Below are positions 10,521-20,161 of a stretch of DNA of 64,000 nt, one piece after another (the stretch's first letter is position 1; each line of letters begins with the position of its first letter). Origin of the DNA: Spongiibacter marinus (GTDB lineage Bacteria; Pseudomonadota; Gammaproteobacteria; Pseudomonadales; Spongiibacteraceae). The notes beneath the pieces are model-generated. The model was not told the origin of the DNA. It was given only the letters and a program-made list of their open reading frames with translations, and made no database searches. The stretch spans positions 124,001 through 188,000 of the forward strand of contig NZ_JAFBBD010000005.1 in the NCBI RefSeq assembly GCF_016906995.1, written 5' to 3'. The translations under genes were made by a program, and so were the position numbers.

Positions 10521-11480
10521 TTGAGAGACTGGCGCCCCAGTGCGTCGATGGTGGCCCTGCGCAGCAGGGCCGCGCTATACGCCGCGCTACGCACCCGCTT
10601 TGCCGAGCGCGGGGTGATGGAAGTTGAAACGCCACTGTTGGCCTCTTCGCCGGTAACCGACCCCCATATTGACGCCATTGCCACAGCAAATCCGCTGTCG
10701 GGCGACCATCCTTTCTACTTACAGACCTCCCCCGAATATGCCATGAAGCGCCTGCTTGCTGCTGGCAGCGGCGCGATTTTTCAAATCTGTAAGGCGTTTC
10801 GTGGCAGCGAGCATGGCGCTCGTCACAACCCTGAGTTCACGATGCTCGAGTGGTACGAGCCGGGCGTAGCGCTCGAATCACTGATGGATGAGGTCGCTGC
10901 GGTTATTCGCTTGGCCGTTGGCGATAAAGCCGTGGAGCACATGACTTACCGGTCGGCGTTCTTAACCGCGGTAGGCCTGGACCCCCATACCGCCAGCCTC
11001 GATGCGTTGCGAGACTGTGCCTCACAGCATATGGATATCAACTTCGAGAGCGATGAGCGTGATACCTGGCTGCAGTTGATCATGTCGGCGGTTGTCGAGC
11101 CGAGCTTTGACGGCGAGGCTATTACCTTCGTGGTGGATTTTCCCGAGTCGCAAGCCGCACTGGCCAATATCGCCATTGATGCTCAGGGGCAATCGGTCGC
11201 GCGGCGCTTTGAGGCGTTCTGTGGCGGTTTAGAGTTGGCGAATGGTTACGACGAGTTGCGCGACGCCGGTGAGTTGCTGCGGCGCATACGTCGCGATCAC
11301 CAGCAGCGTAAGGCAAGCGGTCAAACATTGCCGCCGATTGACCGCAACCTGCTGTCAGCGATGCAGGCCGGTTTGCCCGACTGTTGTGGTGTTGCCGTGG
11401 GGCTGGACCGCTTATTAATGCTGGCGACAAGCAGCTCGCGCATCGACGAGGTTGTGGCTTTTCCGCTGGACCGGGTGTGA
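10521..11480 (+). CDS. epmA: EF-P--(R)-beta-lysine ligase
   Basis: EpmA is a paralogue of class II lysyl-tRNA synthetase without the anticodon-binding domain, and it attaches beta-lysine to EF-P Lys34. The 319-residue protein shows class II motifs: FRGSEHGARHNPEFTMLEWY (motif 2) and GVAVGLDRLLML (motif 3). The start is TTG directly after the efp stop. It is favoured because the N-terminus DWRPSAS aligns with the family's usual beginning; the next ATG (10548) would remove conserved residues. No separate ribosome-binding site is needed if translation is coupled to efp. Confidence 0.94.
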   Translation: MRDWRPSASMVALRSRAALYAALRTRFAERGVMEVETPLLASSPVTDPHIDAIATANPLSGDHPFYLQTSPEYAMKRLLAAGSGAIFQICKAFRGSEHGARHNPEFTMLEWYEPGVALESLMDEVAAVIRLAVGDKAVEHMTYRSAFLTAVGLDPHTASLDALRDCASQHMDINFESDERDTWLQLIMSAVVEPSFDGEAITFVVDFPESQAALANIAIDAQGQSVARRFEAFCGGLELANGYDELRDAGELLRRIRRDHQQRKASGQTLPPIDRNLLSAMQAGLPDCCGVAVGLDRLLMLATSSSRIDEVVAFPLDRV

Positions 11481-11536
11481 TCCAGCGGGGCTTTACACGG
11501 GCTCGAAAGCCGACTCGTTGGTTGGGGGCGGGTTTT

Positions 11537-12388
11537 CTAGCGTCGACGCGCCAGGGCCTCGCCAAGTCGCGTTGGGGTTAGGGCTTCATACTGCTCCAGC
11601 CAATCCACTTGGTCTTTGCCGAATAGCAAAATCACCGTTGACCCCAGTTTAAAGCGCCCCATTTCTTCGCCTTTTTGCAGTACGGGTGCGGCTTCAGTTT
11701 CCTGGTACTGGCGGGTGGTAATTTCCCGTGGAGGTGGTGCAACCTGGCCCGCCCATACCGTCTCAATGCCCGCGACAATCATGGCGCCCACCAAAATCAT
11801 TGCCATCGGGCCGGCCTCGGTATCAAAAATACACACCGCCCGCTCGTTACGAGCGAAAAGGCTGCGCACGTTTTCAGCGGTAGTGGTGTTTACTGAAAAC
11901 AGCTTGCCGGGGATGTAAGTCATGCTGCGCAGGGTGCCGGTGATCGGCATGTGAACACGGTGGTAGTCGCGGGGAGACAGATAAATAGTTGCAAAGCTAC
12001 CATCGCGAAAGGTTTCGCTGAGCGCCTCGTCGCCACCGAGCAGGGTATTCAGGCTGTAGTCCTGGCCCTTGGCCTGAAAAATACGGCCGTCGTGAATGCG
12101 ACCTAACTGGCTGATGGCACCGTCCGCTGGGCAGCACAGGGTTTCCGCTTTGTCGTCGATTGGGCGCGCGCCATCGCGCAGCGCGCGGGTAAAAAAGTCA
12201 TTGAAGTTGGCGTAGTCCTGCGGGCTGTCCGCTGCGGCTTCCTCCATGTTGACCTTGTACTGCCGGATGAATTGGCTGATCAAGATGTTTTTTAGCCAAG
12301 GGCTGCGACACTCCGCCAGCCGCCCGACAAGGCGCGACAATAAATGCTGGGGAAGCAGGTGTTGCAGAATAATAAAAACAGTGTTCAC
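11537..12388 (-). CDS. psd: phosphatidylserine decarboxylase proenzyme
   Basis: Psd converts phosphatidylserine to phosphatidylethanolamine at the inner membrane. The 283-residue proenzyme carries the self-cleavage motif LGST, with Ser250 predicted to become the pyruvoyl group of the small alpha chain. The conserved segment [15 protein letters not shown] near residue 140 contains the catalytic His of the family. It is preceded on the same strand, 38 bases away, by the sulfurtransferase gene, as in Pseudomonas. Confidence 0.96.
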   Translation of the reverse strand: MNTVFIILQHLLPQHLLSRLVGRLAECRSPWLKNILISQFIRQYKVNMEEAAADSPQDYANFNDFFTRALRDGARPIDDKAETLCCPADGAISQLGRIHDGRIFQAKGQDYSLNTLLGGDEALSETFRDGSFATIYLSPRDYHRVHMPITGTLRSMTYIPGKLFSVNTTTAENVRSLFARNERAVCIFDTEAGPMAMILVGAMIVAGIETVWAGQVAPPPREITTRQYQETEAAPVLQKGEEMGRFKLGSTVILLFGKDQVDWLEQYEALTPTRLGEALARRR

Positions 12389-12426
12389 GATGTCGCCTCT
12401 ACATTGGCAGTGTATAAAAGAATGTT

Positions 12427-13251
12427 CTAGGGAGCGTCGCCGGTGTTGATAGGCGTGTCGTCGCGATTACCCCACTCTCCCCACGAGCCGTCATAGGCCT
12501 TGATATGGGGGTAGCCAAGTATCTTCATCAATAGATAGCTCAGGCCCGAGCGGTGATGGGTTTGGCAGTGGGTGATAACGGTGCGGTCACGGGTAATGCC
12601 CAGTGACTGCAACTGGGCTTCCAGTTCGCCAAGGTCTTTCAGGCGGAAGTCATTGTCTTTGTCCATGAGTGCCAGCCAGTCTAGGTTGACGGCACCGGGA
12701 ATGTGGCCGCCCCGCGCAGCCAGTACTTTTTCACCGCGATACTCCTCGGCGCTGCGAGCATCCCATATGGCGAGCTGGCTATTGCCAAGAAGGTTGATAA
12801 AGCCTTCGATCTCAGCGATTGGCGTGCTGTCAATATGGATGCTGATGTCGCTGCGGGGCACGTCGTGTTCGCCGTTTTCGGTTGGGTGGCCACCGGCTAG
12901 CCAGGCGTGCAAACCGCCATTGAGGTAGGAGTAGTTGTGATGCCCAATGGCATCCAGGGTCCAGATCAGGCGTCCAGCCCAGCCGCCGCCTTCGTCGTCG
13001 TAGGCAACAACGTGGTGTTCGGGGCGCAGCCCGATGCGCGAGAACAGCGCCTGTAGGTCCGCTTCGCGAGGAATTTTGCCAACTGCTGGTTTTTCGCCGC
13101 GCTGCAGTTCCGAGGGGGCAATATGCACGGCGCCGGGGATATGGTGGCGGAGGTAGTTGTCGCGGCTACTGGTATCGACAATCAGCAAATCTGGCTGGTC
13201 AAGCGCGGATACAAGCGCTTCGGTCTCAATAAGTAGTGGTAAGTCACTCAT
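12427..13251 (-). CDS. rhdA: RhdA-type thiosulfate sulfurtransferase
   Basis: A tandem-rhodanese protein of 274 residues. The N-terminal inactive rhodanese domain (about 1-130) and the C-terminal catalytic domain (about 150-270) are both complete. The active-site loop is CQTHHRSG with Cys229, the loop described for Azotobacter and Pseudomonas RhdA rather than for 3-mercaptopyruvate sulfurtransferases. It transfers sulfane sulfur from thiosulfate to cyanide or other thiophilic acceptors; the physiological substrate is uncertain. The start has a GGAGGGA Shine-Dalgarno just upstream on the minus strand. Confidence 0.92.
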   Translation of the reverse strand: MSDLPLLIETEALVSALDQPDLLIVDTSSRDNYLRHHIPGAVHIAPSELQRGEKPAVGKIPREADLQALFSRIGLRPEHHVVAYDDEGGGWAGRLIWTLDAIGHHNYSYLNGGLHAWLAGGHPTENGEHDVPRSDISIHIDSTPIAEIEGFINLLGNSQLAIWDARSAEEYRGEKVLAARGGHIPGAVNLDWLALMDKDNDFRLKDLGELEAQLQSLGITRDRTVITHCQTHHRSGLSYLLMKILGYPHIKAYDGSWGEWGNRDDTPINTGDAP

Positions 13252-13342
13252 AGCGTTCCCTCCTGTTTCGGCGGATTGTAACAGCTAGCGCGGCGGTGCT
13301 GCGATGCCTCTGTCGCAGCAGTTCCTGAGCTCACCGCTGCCA

Positions 13343-14353
13343 TTAATCGCCGCTTATGCTGGCAATAATTTGTTGGTAGCTGGCGAAGCGCTGCGCAGTG
13401 ATGTCACCGCCCTCGACAGCCTCGCGAAGCGCGCAGCCCGGTTCCTGTTGGTGCTGGCAATCTCGAAAACGGCACAGGCCGATAAACGGCCGGAATTCTT
13501 TAAACCCTTGCAGAACCTGCTCTGGCTCAAGGTTCCACAGCGCAAACTCACGAATTCCCGGTGAGTCGATCAAGCTGCCGCCGCCGGGGAAGTGGTAAAG
13601 CCGCGCGGTGGTGGTGGTGTGGCGACCCTTGGCTGTGGCCTCTGAGAGTGCGCCGACTCGGCTGTCAGTGCCGGGTAATAAGGCGTTGACGAGCGAGGAT
13701 TTGCCGACACCAGATTGGCCGACAAAGGCACTGATATGGCCGTCCAGCAGGGCTTTTAAGTCGCTGAGGCCGCCTTCACTGGCGCAGGATGCGGTGAGCA
13801 CGTCGTAGCCGATGTCGCGATAGCGCTGCACCATGTTGAGCAAACTGGCGTTGCCCTCCGGGTCGATGAGATCTGACTTATTAAGCAGCAGTACCGGCGT
13901 AATATCACTGTGTTCCGCCGCGACAAGGTAGCGATCGATCAGATTGGCGTGGGCCAGCGGCTCGGGCGCAATTACGATAACAATACGGTCAATATTGGCG
14001 GCGACAGGCTTTAAACGATTGAAGTTATCGGGGCGGGACAGTAGTGACCGGCGAGGTTCGCGAGCAACCACCACGCCAGTGGGCTTGCCCGGCCGCCAGA
14101 TGACCTGGTCACCAGTGACCAAACCGTCGATGTTGCTGCGGACGTGACAGCGCTGCTGTTCGCCGGTTTGTCCTTCAACATCCAGCTGTTGGCCGAAGTG
14201 ACTGACAACAATGCCGGTTTGTTCGTCACCCAGCTCGCCCTCGCTCAACGCTGCCTCAGTATCGGCGGCCCTGCGGCGTGCGCGTTCGCTGCGTTCAGAT
14301 TGAATTTTTTCTATGCGCCATCTCTGCTGGCGGCTTATTCGGCGTTTACTCAT
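13343..14353 (-). CDS. rsgA: ribosome small-subunit-dependent GTPase A
   Basis: RsgA is a late 30S assembly factor. The protein has the circularly permuted G-motif order typical of the family. An N-terminal OB domain comes first, then G4 (LLNKSDLIDPE), G1 (GQSGVGKSSLVN) and G3 (DSPGIREF), and finally a zinc knuckle (CRFRDCQHQQEPGC). The ATG at 14353 gives 336 residues starting MSKRRISRQQ, the conserved N-terminus. The open frame extends 34 codons further to 14455 but that part lacks similarity to the family and would run into the orn start. Divergent from orn, as in Pseudomonas. Confidence 0.95.
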   Translation of the reverse strand: MSKRRISRQQRWRIEKIQSERSERARRRAADTEAALSEGELGDEQTGIVVSHFGQQLDVEGQTGEQQRCHVRSNIDGLVTGDQVIWRPGKPTGVVVAREPRRSLLSRPDNFNRLKPVAANIDRIVIVIAPEPLAHANLIDRYLVAAEHSDITPVLLLNKSDLIDPEGNASLLNMVQRYRDIGYDVLTASCASEGGLSDLKALLDGHISAFVGQSGVGKSSLVNALLPGTDSRVGALSEATAKGRHTTTTARLYHFPGGGSLIDSPGIREFALWNLEPEQVLQGFKEFRPFIGLCRFRDCQHQQEPGCALREAVEGGDITAQRFASYQQIIASISGD

Positions 14354-14454
14354 GCCCGACCCTGCGTGAACAGCGCTCATATTAACGTATGAGCTGTTAC
14401 AATCCAGCAGATACTGCCCGGTAAGGGAGATTTCTGTTCTGTGGAGGTGAGGCA

Positions 14455-15000
14455 ATGTCCAAGGCGATGAATTTAATCTGGATTGATCTGGAAATGACCG
14501 GTCTGGATACTCAGAACGATCACATTATTGAAATTGCCACAATCGTGACCGACCCGGAGCTGAATACGCTGGCCGAAGGGCCGGTATTGGCGATCCATCA
14601 AAGCGATGAAGTGCTGGCGGGTATGGATGAGTGGAACACGACTCAGCACGGGCAGTCAGGGCTTATCAAGCGCGTGAAGGAAACCTGCATGACGGTGGCG
14701 GAGGCCGAGCGGCTGACGCTGGAGTTCCTCGATAAGCATGTCGATAAGGGCGCCTCGCCGATGTGTGGCAACAGCATCTGCCAGGACCGGCGCTTTCTGG
14801 CGCGTGAAATGCCCAAGCTGGAGGCGTATTTCCACTACCGCAATCTCGATGTCAGTACGCTCAAAGAGTTGGCGCGGCGCTGGCGCCCCGAGCTGATGAG
14901 TGGCCTCAGCAAAAAAGCCAGCCACTTGGCGCTGGATGATATTCGCGACTCAATTGCCGAGCTGAAATACTACCGGGAGCATTTTCTTCGTCTTCAGTAA
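14455..15000 (+). CDS. orn: oligoribonuclease
   Basis: Orn degrades short RNA oligonucleotides to mononucleotides and hydrolyses pGpG, the product of c-di-GMP breakdown, which is relevant given the c-di-GMP effectors upstream. The 181-residue protein has DEDDh exonuclease motifs: [10 protein letters not shown] (Exo I), [11 protein letters not shown] (Exo II region) and [11 protein letters not shown] (Exo III). A GGAGGTGAGG Shine-Dalgarno precedes the ATG. After the stop, GCTGG/CCAGC makes a weak short hairpin with no T run. Confidence 0.97.
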   Translation: MSKAMNLIWIDLEMTGLDTQNDHIIEIATIVTDPELNTLAEGPVLAIHQSDEVLAGMDEWNTTQHGQSGLIKRVKETCMTVAEAERLTLEFLDKHVDKGASPMCGNSICQDRRFLAREMPKLEAYFHYRNLDVSTLKELARRWRPELMSGLSKKASHLALDDIRDSIAELKYYREHFLRLQ

Positions 15001-15204
15001 TTGCTGGAAAATCCCAGCTTCTCAATACTATTTCGAAGCTTTTCGAACCCGTTTAAGTAAAACCACGTATTAAATAATGTATGTCAGTCGCGTTGACTGG
15101 CAACAGAACCAAGCATCGTTGAAAAGCTCTGCTATGTTGCTATTAGTGCAGCGAATTGTCGGGCGCAACAGTGTTGGTGAAAACAATAATACGTGGGGAC
15201 CACA

Positions 15205-17049
15205 ATGAAAAAACTCCTTCCTTTAAGCATAGCGGCTGCGCTGGCGTTGCCGGTGCATGCTGACGTCAGCTACAGCAATTTATACATCTTCGGCGACAGC
15301 CTGTTAGATAGCGGCAACCTCCGGTTGCGGTTTACCAACCGCGTAGGCGATGGCAATGGCGACTTCACCGTCGGAGACTATGCGCGTATTGCGCCGCAAT
15401 ATCTGGGCGAAGCCTTAACGCTGCTCAGTGCGCCGGCCGCTGCGGATGGCACAAACTGGGCGGTCGGCGGCTATGAAACCGCAGATATACTCAACTCAAT
15501 TAACGGCACGGGTCTGGCGCTACCGGCCGGCGGTCCGGTTGCACGTCAGGCTTTTCTCAATGAGACCCCGCGTATCGACCCCGATGCATTGGTGCTAATT
15601 GATGGCGGTGGTAACGACTTTTTAAACGGCACGGCCACTGATCAGGCGTCTATTATTAATTCAGCGCGCACGCTGCTTGCGGCTGCACAAGCGCTGAGTG
15701 ACGCCGGGGCGAACTATATCCTGTTTGCTAACTTGCCAGACCTCGGTCAGACGGCGGCATTGCAGGCGCAGGATCTCGGTGCGCCGGGCAGTGCGGCGGC
15801 CGCCTCGGCAGGTGCTGCCGGCTATAACAGTGCGCTGGAGGCATTTTCTGCTTTTGGCAGCGCGAACCTCGTTCCCGTCGATCTGGCGGGATTGATCAGC
15901 TACGTTTCCGATAATGCCGAGGCCTTTGGCTTCGTCAGCGGCACCAACCCCGCGTTTGGGCCGCTTGCTGGCTTCGATCAGCGCTATATGTGCTTTGACG
16001 ATTCGGGCAATGATTGTGTTGAGCACCCGATATTCGGCATTGATGGCAGCACCCCCAACCCGGATGTGCTGATCTTCAATGACGGTGTGCACCCCACGGC
16101 GCAGATGGGGGCAATTACGGGTGACTACCTCATTAGCGTAGTGAATGGCCCGCAAGATGTTGGCCTTATTCCGGAACTCGGTTTGGACATTGTGCGCAGT
16201 CAGCGCGGTGCAACAACAGAATTGCGACGCCAGCAACAGGCCTCTCCGGGCGAATCACGGTGGACGATCAGCGGTGTTGGCCTGGACGCAGAGCGCGTTG
16301 CTGAAAATGATAGCCGCAGCTTGAATATCGGTTTTAGCAGCCCCTTGAGTGAGCAGCTCGACTCTGCGGTGGTGCTCAGTTTTGGCGATCACGAGTCAGA
16401 ATCCGCGCGCACGGATTTTTCGGCGACGAGTGTTGGGCTTAGCGGCCTGTTGAGCTATCGCGATGGCGGTTGGTTGTTGCAAGGTGCCGCGGGCTTGAGC
16501 GTGGTGGATTACGACAGCCTCGACCGGGACGTCAAGCTGGGGCCGCAGACCTTAACGGCCAAAGGTGGCACGAATGGTTTCGGCTGGCATCTCGATGGCC
16601 TGCTTAGCTACGAAGTTCTTGGCGACAGTAGTATCTCACTGCGGCCAGCTGTTGGCTGGCGTTGGATGAAAGCTGAAGTTGATAGCTATCGTGAATCGGG
16701 TGCGGCGGTGGCCAATACCGAGTGGGGTGAGCAGCGCCGCGACAGCCAGGTATTCCGAGCTGGGCTGTTGGCAGGGGTGGCACTGGGCGACGGTGTGCGC
16801 GGCTTTGCTGAAGTGTTTGCAGCGACGGAAATGGAAGATCATGACGAGACGGTAACCGGGCGCAATCGCAATCTCGGTTTCGGTGATTATCAAATGCCGT
16901 CGTATCGTGAGGATGGCGAAGATTACGTCGAGGCCAGTGTCGGCATCAGCGCGGCACTGGGTAGCTCCCGTATTGCGGCCAGTGTTGAGTACAGTGACGA
17001 GGCAGAAGGTCGGGAAGCACTGATCTTCAGTTTCTCGCGCCCGCTATAA
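15205..17049 (+). CDS. estA: EstA-like GDSL esterase autotransporter
   Basis: A 614-residue type Va autotransporter. The signal peptide is residues 1-19, ending VHA. The passenger is a GDSL-family esterase with the nucleophile Ser32 in YIFGDSLLDSGN. Later blocks are IDGGGNDFLNG (block III, catalytic Asn) and NDGVHPTAQMG (Asp/His of the triad). The last 270 residues are the beta-barrel translocator, ending in an aromatic-rich strand (FSFSRPL). The arrangement matches P. aeruginosa EstA, an outer-membrane esterase linked to rhamnolipid production and motility. The ATG at 15205 is preferred over the in-frame GTG at 15193 because the signal peptide begins MKKLLP and GGGGA precedes it. A weak promoter TTGAAA-16-TATTAG lies at 15119-15146. 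Confidence 0.92.
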   Translation: MKKLLPLSIAAALALPVHADVSYSNLYIFGDSLLDSGNLRLRFTNRVGDGNGDFTVGDYARIAPQYLGEALTLLSAPAAADGTNWAVGGYETADILNSINGTGLALPAGGPVARQAFLNETPRIDPDALVLIDGGGNDFLNGTATDQASIINSARTLLAAAQALSDAGANYILFANLPDLGQTAALQAQDLGAPGSAAAASAGAAGYNSALEAFSAFGSANLVPVDLAGLISYVSDNAEAFGFVSGTNPAFGPLAGFDQRYMCFDDSGNDCVEHPIFGIDGSTPNPDVLIFNDGVHPTAQMGAITGDYLISVVNGPQDVGLIPELGLDIVRSQRGATTELRRQQQASPGESRWTISGVGLDAERVAENDSRSLNIGFSSPLSEQLDSAVVLSFGDHESESARTDFSATSVGLSGLLSYRDGGWLLQGAAGLSVVDYDSLDRDVKLGPQTLTAKGGTNGFGWHLDGLLSYEVLGDSSISLRPAVGWRWMKAEVDSYRESGAAVANTEWGEQRRDSQVFRAGLLAGVALGDGVRGFAEVFAATEMEDHDETVTGRNRNLGFGDYQMPSYREDGEDYVEASVGISAALGSSRIAASVEYSDEAEGREALIFSFSRPL

Positions 17050-17051
17050 AC

Positions 17052-18131
17052 TCAGTGTGAGTGGGCCAGGGTGTCGGTGTGTTGTTGCCGCGCCAGGGCC
17101 CAGTCGATATGTTCAGCGGCCATGGGTTCTGCCTGTGGCCGCTGTTTTTTTAGGCCGGCAACAATGTCAGGGTTGAACGGTGCATTGCCAAGACCGACAG
17201 CGAGGTTGCGCAGCCAGCGTTGGTAGCCGATGCGCCGTATCGGCGAGCCCGCTGTGCGGCTCAGAAATTCCTCTTCGGTCCAAAGAAACAGGTCGAGCAG
17301 CTCGCGGTCATCTAATTGATGGCGAGGGGCGAAGTCCGGCTCGCTGGTTGGCTGGGAAAATTTATTCCACGGGCATACCAATTGGCAGTCGTCGCAGCCG
17401 AAGACGCGGTTGCCCATCGCGGGTCGCAAGTCCTCTGGAATGGCGCCCTTTAGCTCGATAGTTAAGTAGGAAATACAGCGTCTGGCATCGACTTGATAAG
17501 GGGCGACGATGGCCTGTGTTGGGCAGTCGTCCAAGCAAGCTTGGCAGCTGCCGCAGTGGCCGCTTTCCTGCGGCGGATCGATGGGAAGGGCGAGATCTGT
17601 GTAGATTTCTCCCAGAAAGAACCACGAACCTGCCCGCGAATTAATAAGCATTGTGTTCTTGCCGATCCACCCCAGGCCGGCCTGCTCAGCGAAGCCGCGT
17701 TCCAACACCGGCGCACTATCGACGAAGGCCCGCTGTTGCTGGCCTCCTAAGCGGTCAGCGAGCTGTGCCAGTCGTTTGCGAATCAGCTTGTGATAGTCGC
17801 GGCCCAGCGCGTAGCGAGAAATATAGGCCTTGTCAGCTTGCTTGAGTATTTGCAGTGCATCGCTGGCCTCCGGCCGGTAATCCATGCGTGCACTGATGAC
17901 GCGCAGTGTACCGGGGAGCAGGGATTCAGGGGCGCGGCGCAGGGACTCCCGCTCTGCCATGTAGTGCATCTCTCCGTGAAAGCCCTTTGCAAGCCACTGC
18001 GTCAGCCGTTCAGCGTGGTGTGAAGGCTCCGCCGGGCCAATGCCGATGTGGGCAAACCCCAGCTCCTTCCCCCACTGTTTTAGCTGTGTGGCGAGGTCGG
18101 CCAGGGCCTCTGGGCTGAGTACTTTGCTCAT
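17052..18131 (-). CDS. queG: epoxyqueuosine reductase
   Basis: QueG reduces epoxyqueuosine to queuosine in the wobble position of GUN tRNAs, using cobalamin and two [4Fe-4S] clusters. The ferredoxin-like motifs CGSCQACLDDCP and CDDCQLVCPWNK are present, as is the ARMDYRPEA segment of the family. The ATG at 18131 gives 359 residues; the open frame continues 37 codons upstream, overlapping the divergent gene, without similarity. Divergent from nnr with 64 bases between. Confidence 0.95.
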   Translation of the reverse strand: MSKVLSPEALADLATQLKQWGKELGFAHIGIGPAEPSHHAERLTQWLAKGFHGEMHYMAERESLRRAPESLLPGTLRVISARMDYRPEASDALQILKQADKAYISRYALGRDYHKLIRKRLAQLADRLGGQQQRAFVDSAPVLERGFAEQAGLGWIGKNTMLINSRAGSWFFLGEIYTDLALPIDPPQESGHCGSCQACLDDCPTQAIVAPYQVDARRCISYLTIELKGAIPEDLRPAMGNRVFGCDDCQLVCPWNKFSQPTSEPDFAPRHQLDDRELLDLFLWTEEEFLSRTAGSPIRRIGYQRWLRNLAVGLGNAPFNPDIVAGLKKQRPQAEPMAAEHIDWALARQQHTDTLAHSH

Positions 18132-18195
18132 GGGCTGCCTGCAAAATGGATGCGCGCTATCATGGAAGGATATTCTACACGCCTGGGAGCGGGAA

Positions 18196-19710
18196 ATGGA
18201 TCGATCAATGCGTGCGGCGGCTGGGTCTTTGGCTCTGTACACAGCGGAGCAGGTGCAGGAGTTTGACCGAAAAGCGATCGCTGCCGGTACGCCGGGCTTT
18301 GAATTGATGCATCGAGCCGGGGCGGCAGCATTCGCCTGTTTGCAGCAGCGCTGGCCTCAGCATAGTCCTATCGATATTTTTTGCGGTGGCGGTAATAACG
18401 GTGGCGATGGCTATATCGTGGCCGCGTTGGCGGCCCAGTCGGGGATGGCGGTGCGCTGCTGGGCCTTCAGCGAAACCTCTTGGGGAGACGCCAATATTGC
18501 GAGGGAGTTGGCTTGCGACGCCGGGGTGAATGTACAGCTGTGGGACGGGCAGTCGCCGGCAGCCGGTGCGGTGGTTGTGGACGCCTTGTTCGGTACTGGA
18601 TTTTCAGGGCCGCTGCGGGGGCAGTACCGGCACGCAATCGAGGCGATTAATGCCGCTGGCTGCCCCGTGCTGGCAATCGACGCGCCCTCGGGCCTGAATT
18701 GCGATACCGGGATGCACGAAGGTTTAGCGATCAAGGCGTCGCTAACGCTGAGTTTTATCGCCTGGAAGCAGGGCTTGTTTACCGGGCTGGCCAGTCAGCA
18801 TTGCGGCGCGTTGCGTCTCGATGGACTCGGCATTGAGGCGCGTATATTTGAGCACACTGAGCCGTCAGCCTGGCGCACAGATGTGGATGCCGAATTGCGC
18901 CAGTGGGGGCAGCGCCCCGTCGCCGCGCACAAGGGGATGTATGGCCACGTCTTGGTTGCGGGTGGCGACTACGGCACAGCCGGGGCAGTGGTGTTGGCTG
19001 CCTCGGCGGCGGCGCGCTGCGGCGCGGGGCTGGTCTCTTGTGTAACGCGACCAGAGCACGTGGCGCCGCTGTTGTCGCAGCGCCCGGAGGTCATGGCATA
19101 CCCGGGGGCGGATGCACAAGCATGGGCGGAGGCATTGGGGCGAGCTTCGGTGCTCGCTGTTGGGCCCGGCCTTGGGCAGCAGGTGTGGGGCAAGACCTTG
19201 CTCGATGATTGTCTGCAAGCGCAGGCCCCCTTATTGCTTGATGCCGATGCACTCAATATTCTCGCTGCTGATGCTACCCGCTTCGACGAGCAATGCGCCC
19301 AGCAGCCAGATAGAATTCGCGTCATGACGCCTCACCCAGGAGAGGCGGCGCGCCTGTTGAAATGTTCTGTTGCTGAGGTGCAAGCAGACCGGTTTAGCAG
19401 TTGCAAGGCCCTGGCCAAGCGCTATCGGGCGGTGGTGTTGTTGAAGGGGGCAGGCACGGTTATTAGCGACGGCGTGACCTGCTGGGTGAATGAAGGGGGA
19501 AATCCCGGAATGGCCAGCGGTGGAATGGGGGATGTGTTGAGCGGTATGATCGCGGCTCTGCTCGCCCAGCACCTCGACGCCGTTACTGCTTGCCGGCTTG
19601 CGGCGGCGTTGCATTGCCGCGCTGCCGATAGAGCGGCACAACACGGTGAGCGAGGCTTACTGGCGATGGACTTAGTGGCGCAATTGCGCGGAGTGATGAA
19701 TGGACATTGA
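18196..19710 (+). CDS. nnr: bifunctional NAD(P)H-hydrate epimerase / ADP-dependent dehydratase
   Basis: This two-domain enzyme repairs hydrated NAD(P)H. The N-terminal YjeF_N epimerase domain (about 10-215) has GGGNNGGDGY and DALFGTGFSGPL. The C-terminal YjeF_C/ribokinase-like dehydratase (about 230-500) has AVGPGLG, LDADALN, MTPHPGEAARLL and GGMGDVLSG. The ATG at 18196 gives 504 residues with GGGAGCGGG just upstream; a longer open frame from 18040 runs into queG and is not supported. The next gene, tsaE, starts 11 bases inside the 3' end, so the genes are coupled. Confidence 0.95.
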   Translation: MDRSMRAAAGSLALYTAEQVQEFDRKAIAAGTPGFELMHRAGAAAFACLQQRWPQHSPIDIFCGGGNNGGDGYIVAALAAQSGMAVRCWAFSETSWGDANIARELACDAGVNVQLWDGQSPAAGAVVVDALFGTGFSGPLRGQYRHAIEAINAAGCPVLAIDAPSGLNCDTGMHEGLAIKASLTLSFIAWKQGLFTGLASQHCGALRLDGLGIEARIFEHTEPSAWRTDVDAELRQWGQRPVAAHKGMYGHVLVAGGDYGTAGAVVLAASAAARCGAGLVSCVTRPEHVAPLLSQRPEVMAYPGADAQAWAEALGRASVLAVGPGLGQQVWGKTLLDDCLQAQAPLLLDADALNILAADATRFDEQCAQQPDRIRVMTPHPGEAARLLKCSVAEVQADRFSSCKALAKRYRAVVLLKGAGTVISDGVTCWVNEGGNPGMASGGMGDVLSGMIAALLAQHLDAVTACRLAAALHCRAADRAAQHGERGLLAMDLVAQLRGVMNGH

Positions 19711-20161
19711 AATTCAGCTGGCAAACGAAGCTGAAACCGTTGCCGCGGGTGAGCGTTTGGGTCGCTGCCTGGAAATGGCAACGGTGGTTTATCTCGACGG
19801 CGATCTCGGTGCGGGTAAAACCACCTTTTGCCGGGGTGTCCTACATGCCTATGGGCACACCGGGGCCGTGAAGAGCCCAACATATACACTGGTTGAGCCC
19901 TATGAGCTTGCCGCGGTCACGGTTTATCACTTTGATTTATACCGTTTAGGCGACCCGGAAGAGCTCGAGTATATGGGGCTTCGAGACTATTTTTCCGACG
20001 ACAGCATCGCGTTAATTGAATGGCCGGAGCGCGGCGCCGGTGTTTTGCCAAGCCCGGATATACAGGTTAACATCGAACAACAGGGAGTCGGTCGCCGCCT
20101 TGTTGTGCAAGCTCTCAGTGAGCGTGGCCGTCGCATCGTTACGCAGATAAAAGCGCTATGA
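19700..20161 (+). CDS. tsaE: tRNA threonylcarbamoyladenosine biosynthesis ATPase
   Basis: TsaE is the P-loop ATPase of the TsaBDE complex that makes t6A37 in ANN-decoding tRNAs. The 153-residue length is typical. The Walker A motif is DGDLGAGKTTF, followed by VKSPTYTLVEPY and IEWPERG, both family signatures. It overlaps nnr by 11 bases and the following amidase gene by 4 bases (ATGA), so it is part of one co-translated series. Confidence 0.96.
   Translation: MDIEIQLANEAETVAAGERLGRCLEMATVVYLDGDLGAGKTTFCRGVLHAYGHTGAVKSPTYTLVEPYELAAVTVYHFDLYRLGDPEELEYMGLRDYFSDDSIALIEWPERGAGVLPSPDIQVNIEQQGVGRRLVVQALSERGRRIVTQIKAL

Noticed and set aside
14354-14455. 34-codon N-terminal extension of rsgA
   Set aside because: MSKRRISRQQ is the conserved RsgA start; the extension occupies the promoter region shared with orn.
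18040-18195. N-terminal extension of nnr overlapping queG
   Set aside because: The extra 52 codons lie inside the divergent queG 5' region and do not resemble the epimerase family; the ATG at 18196 fits.
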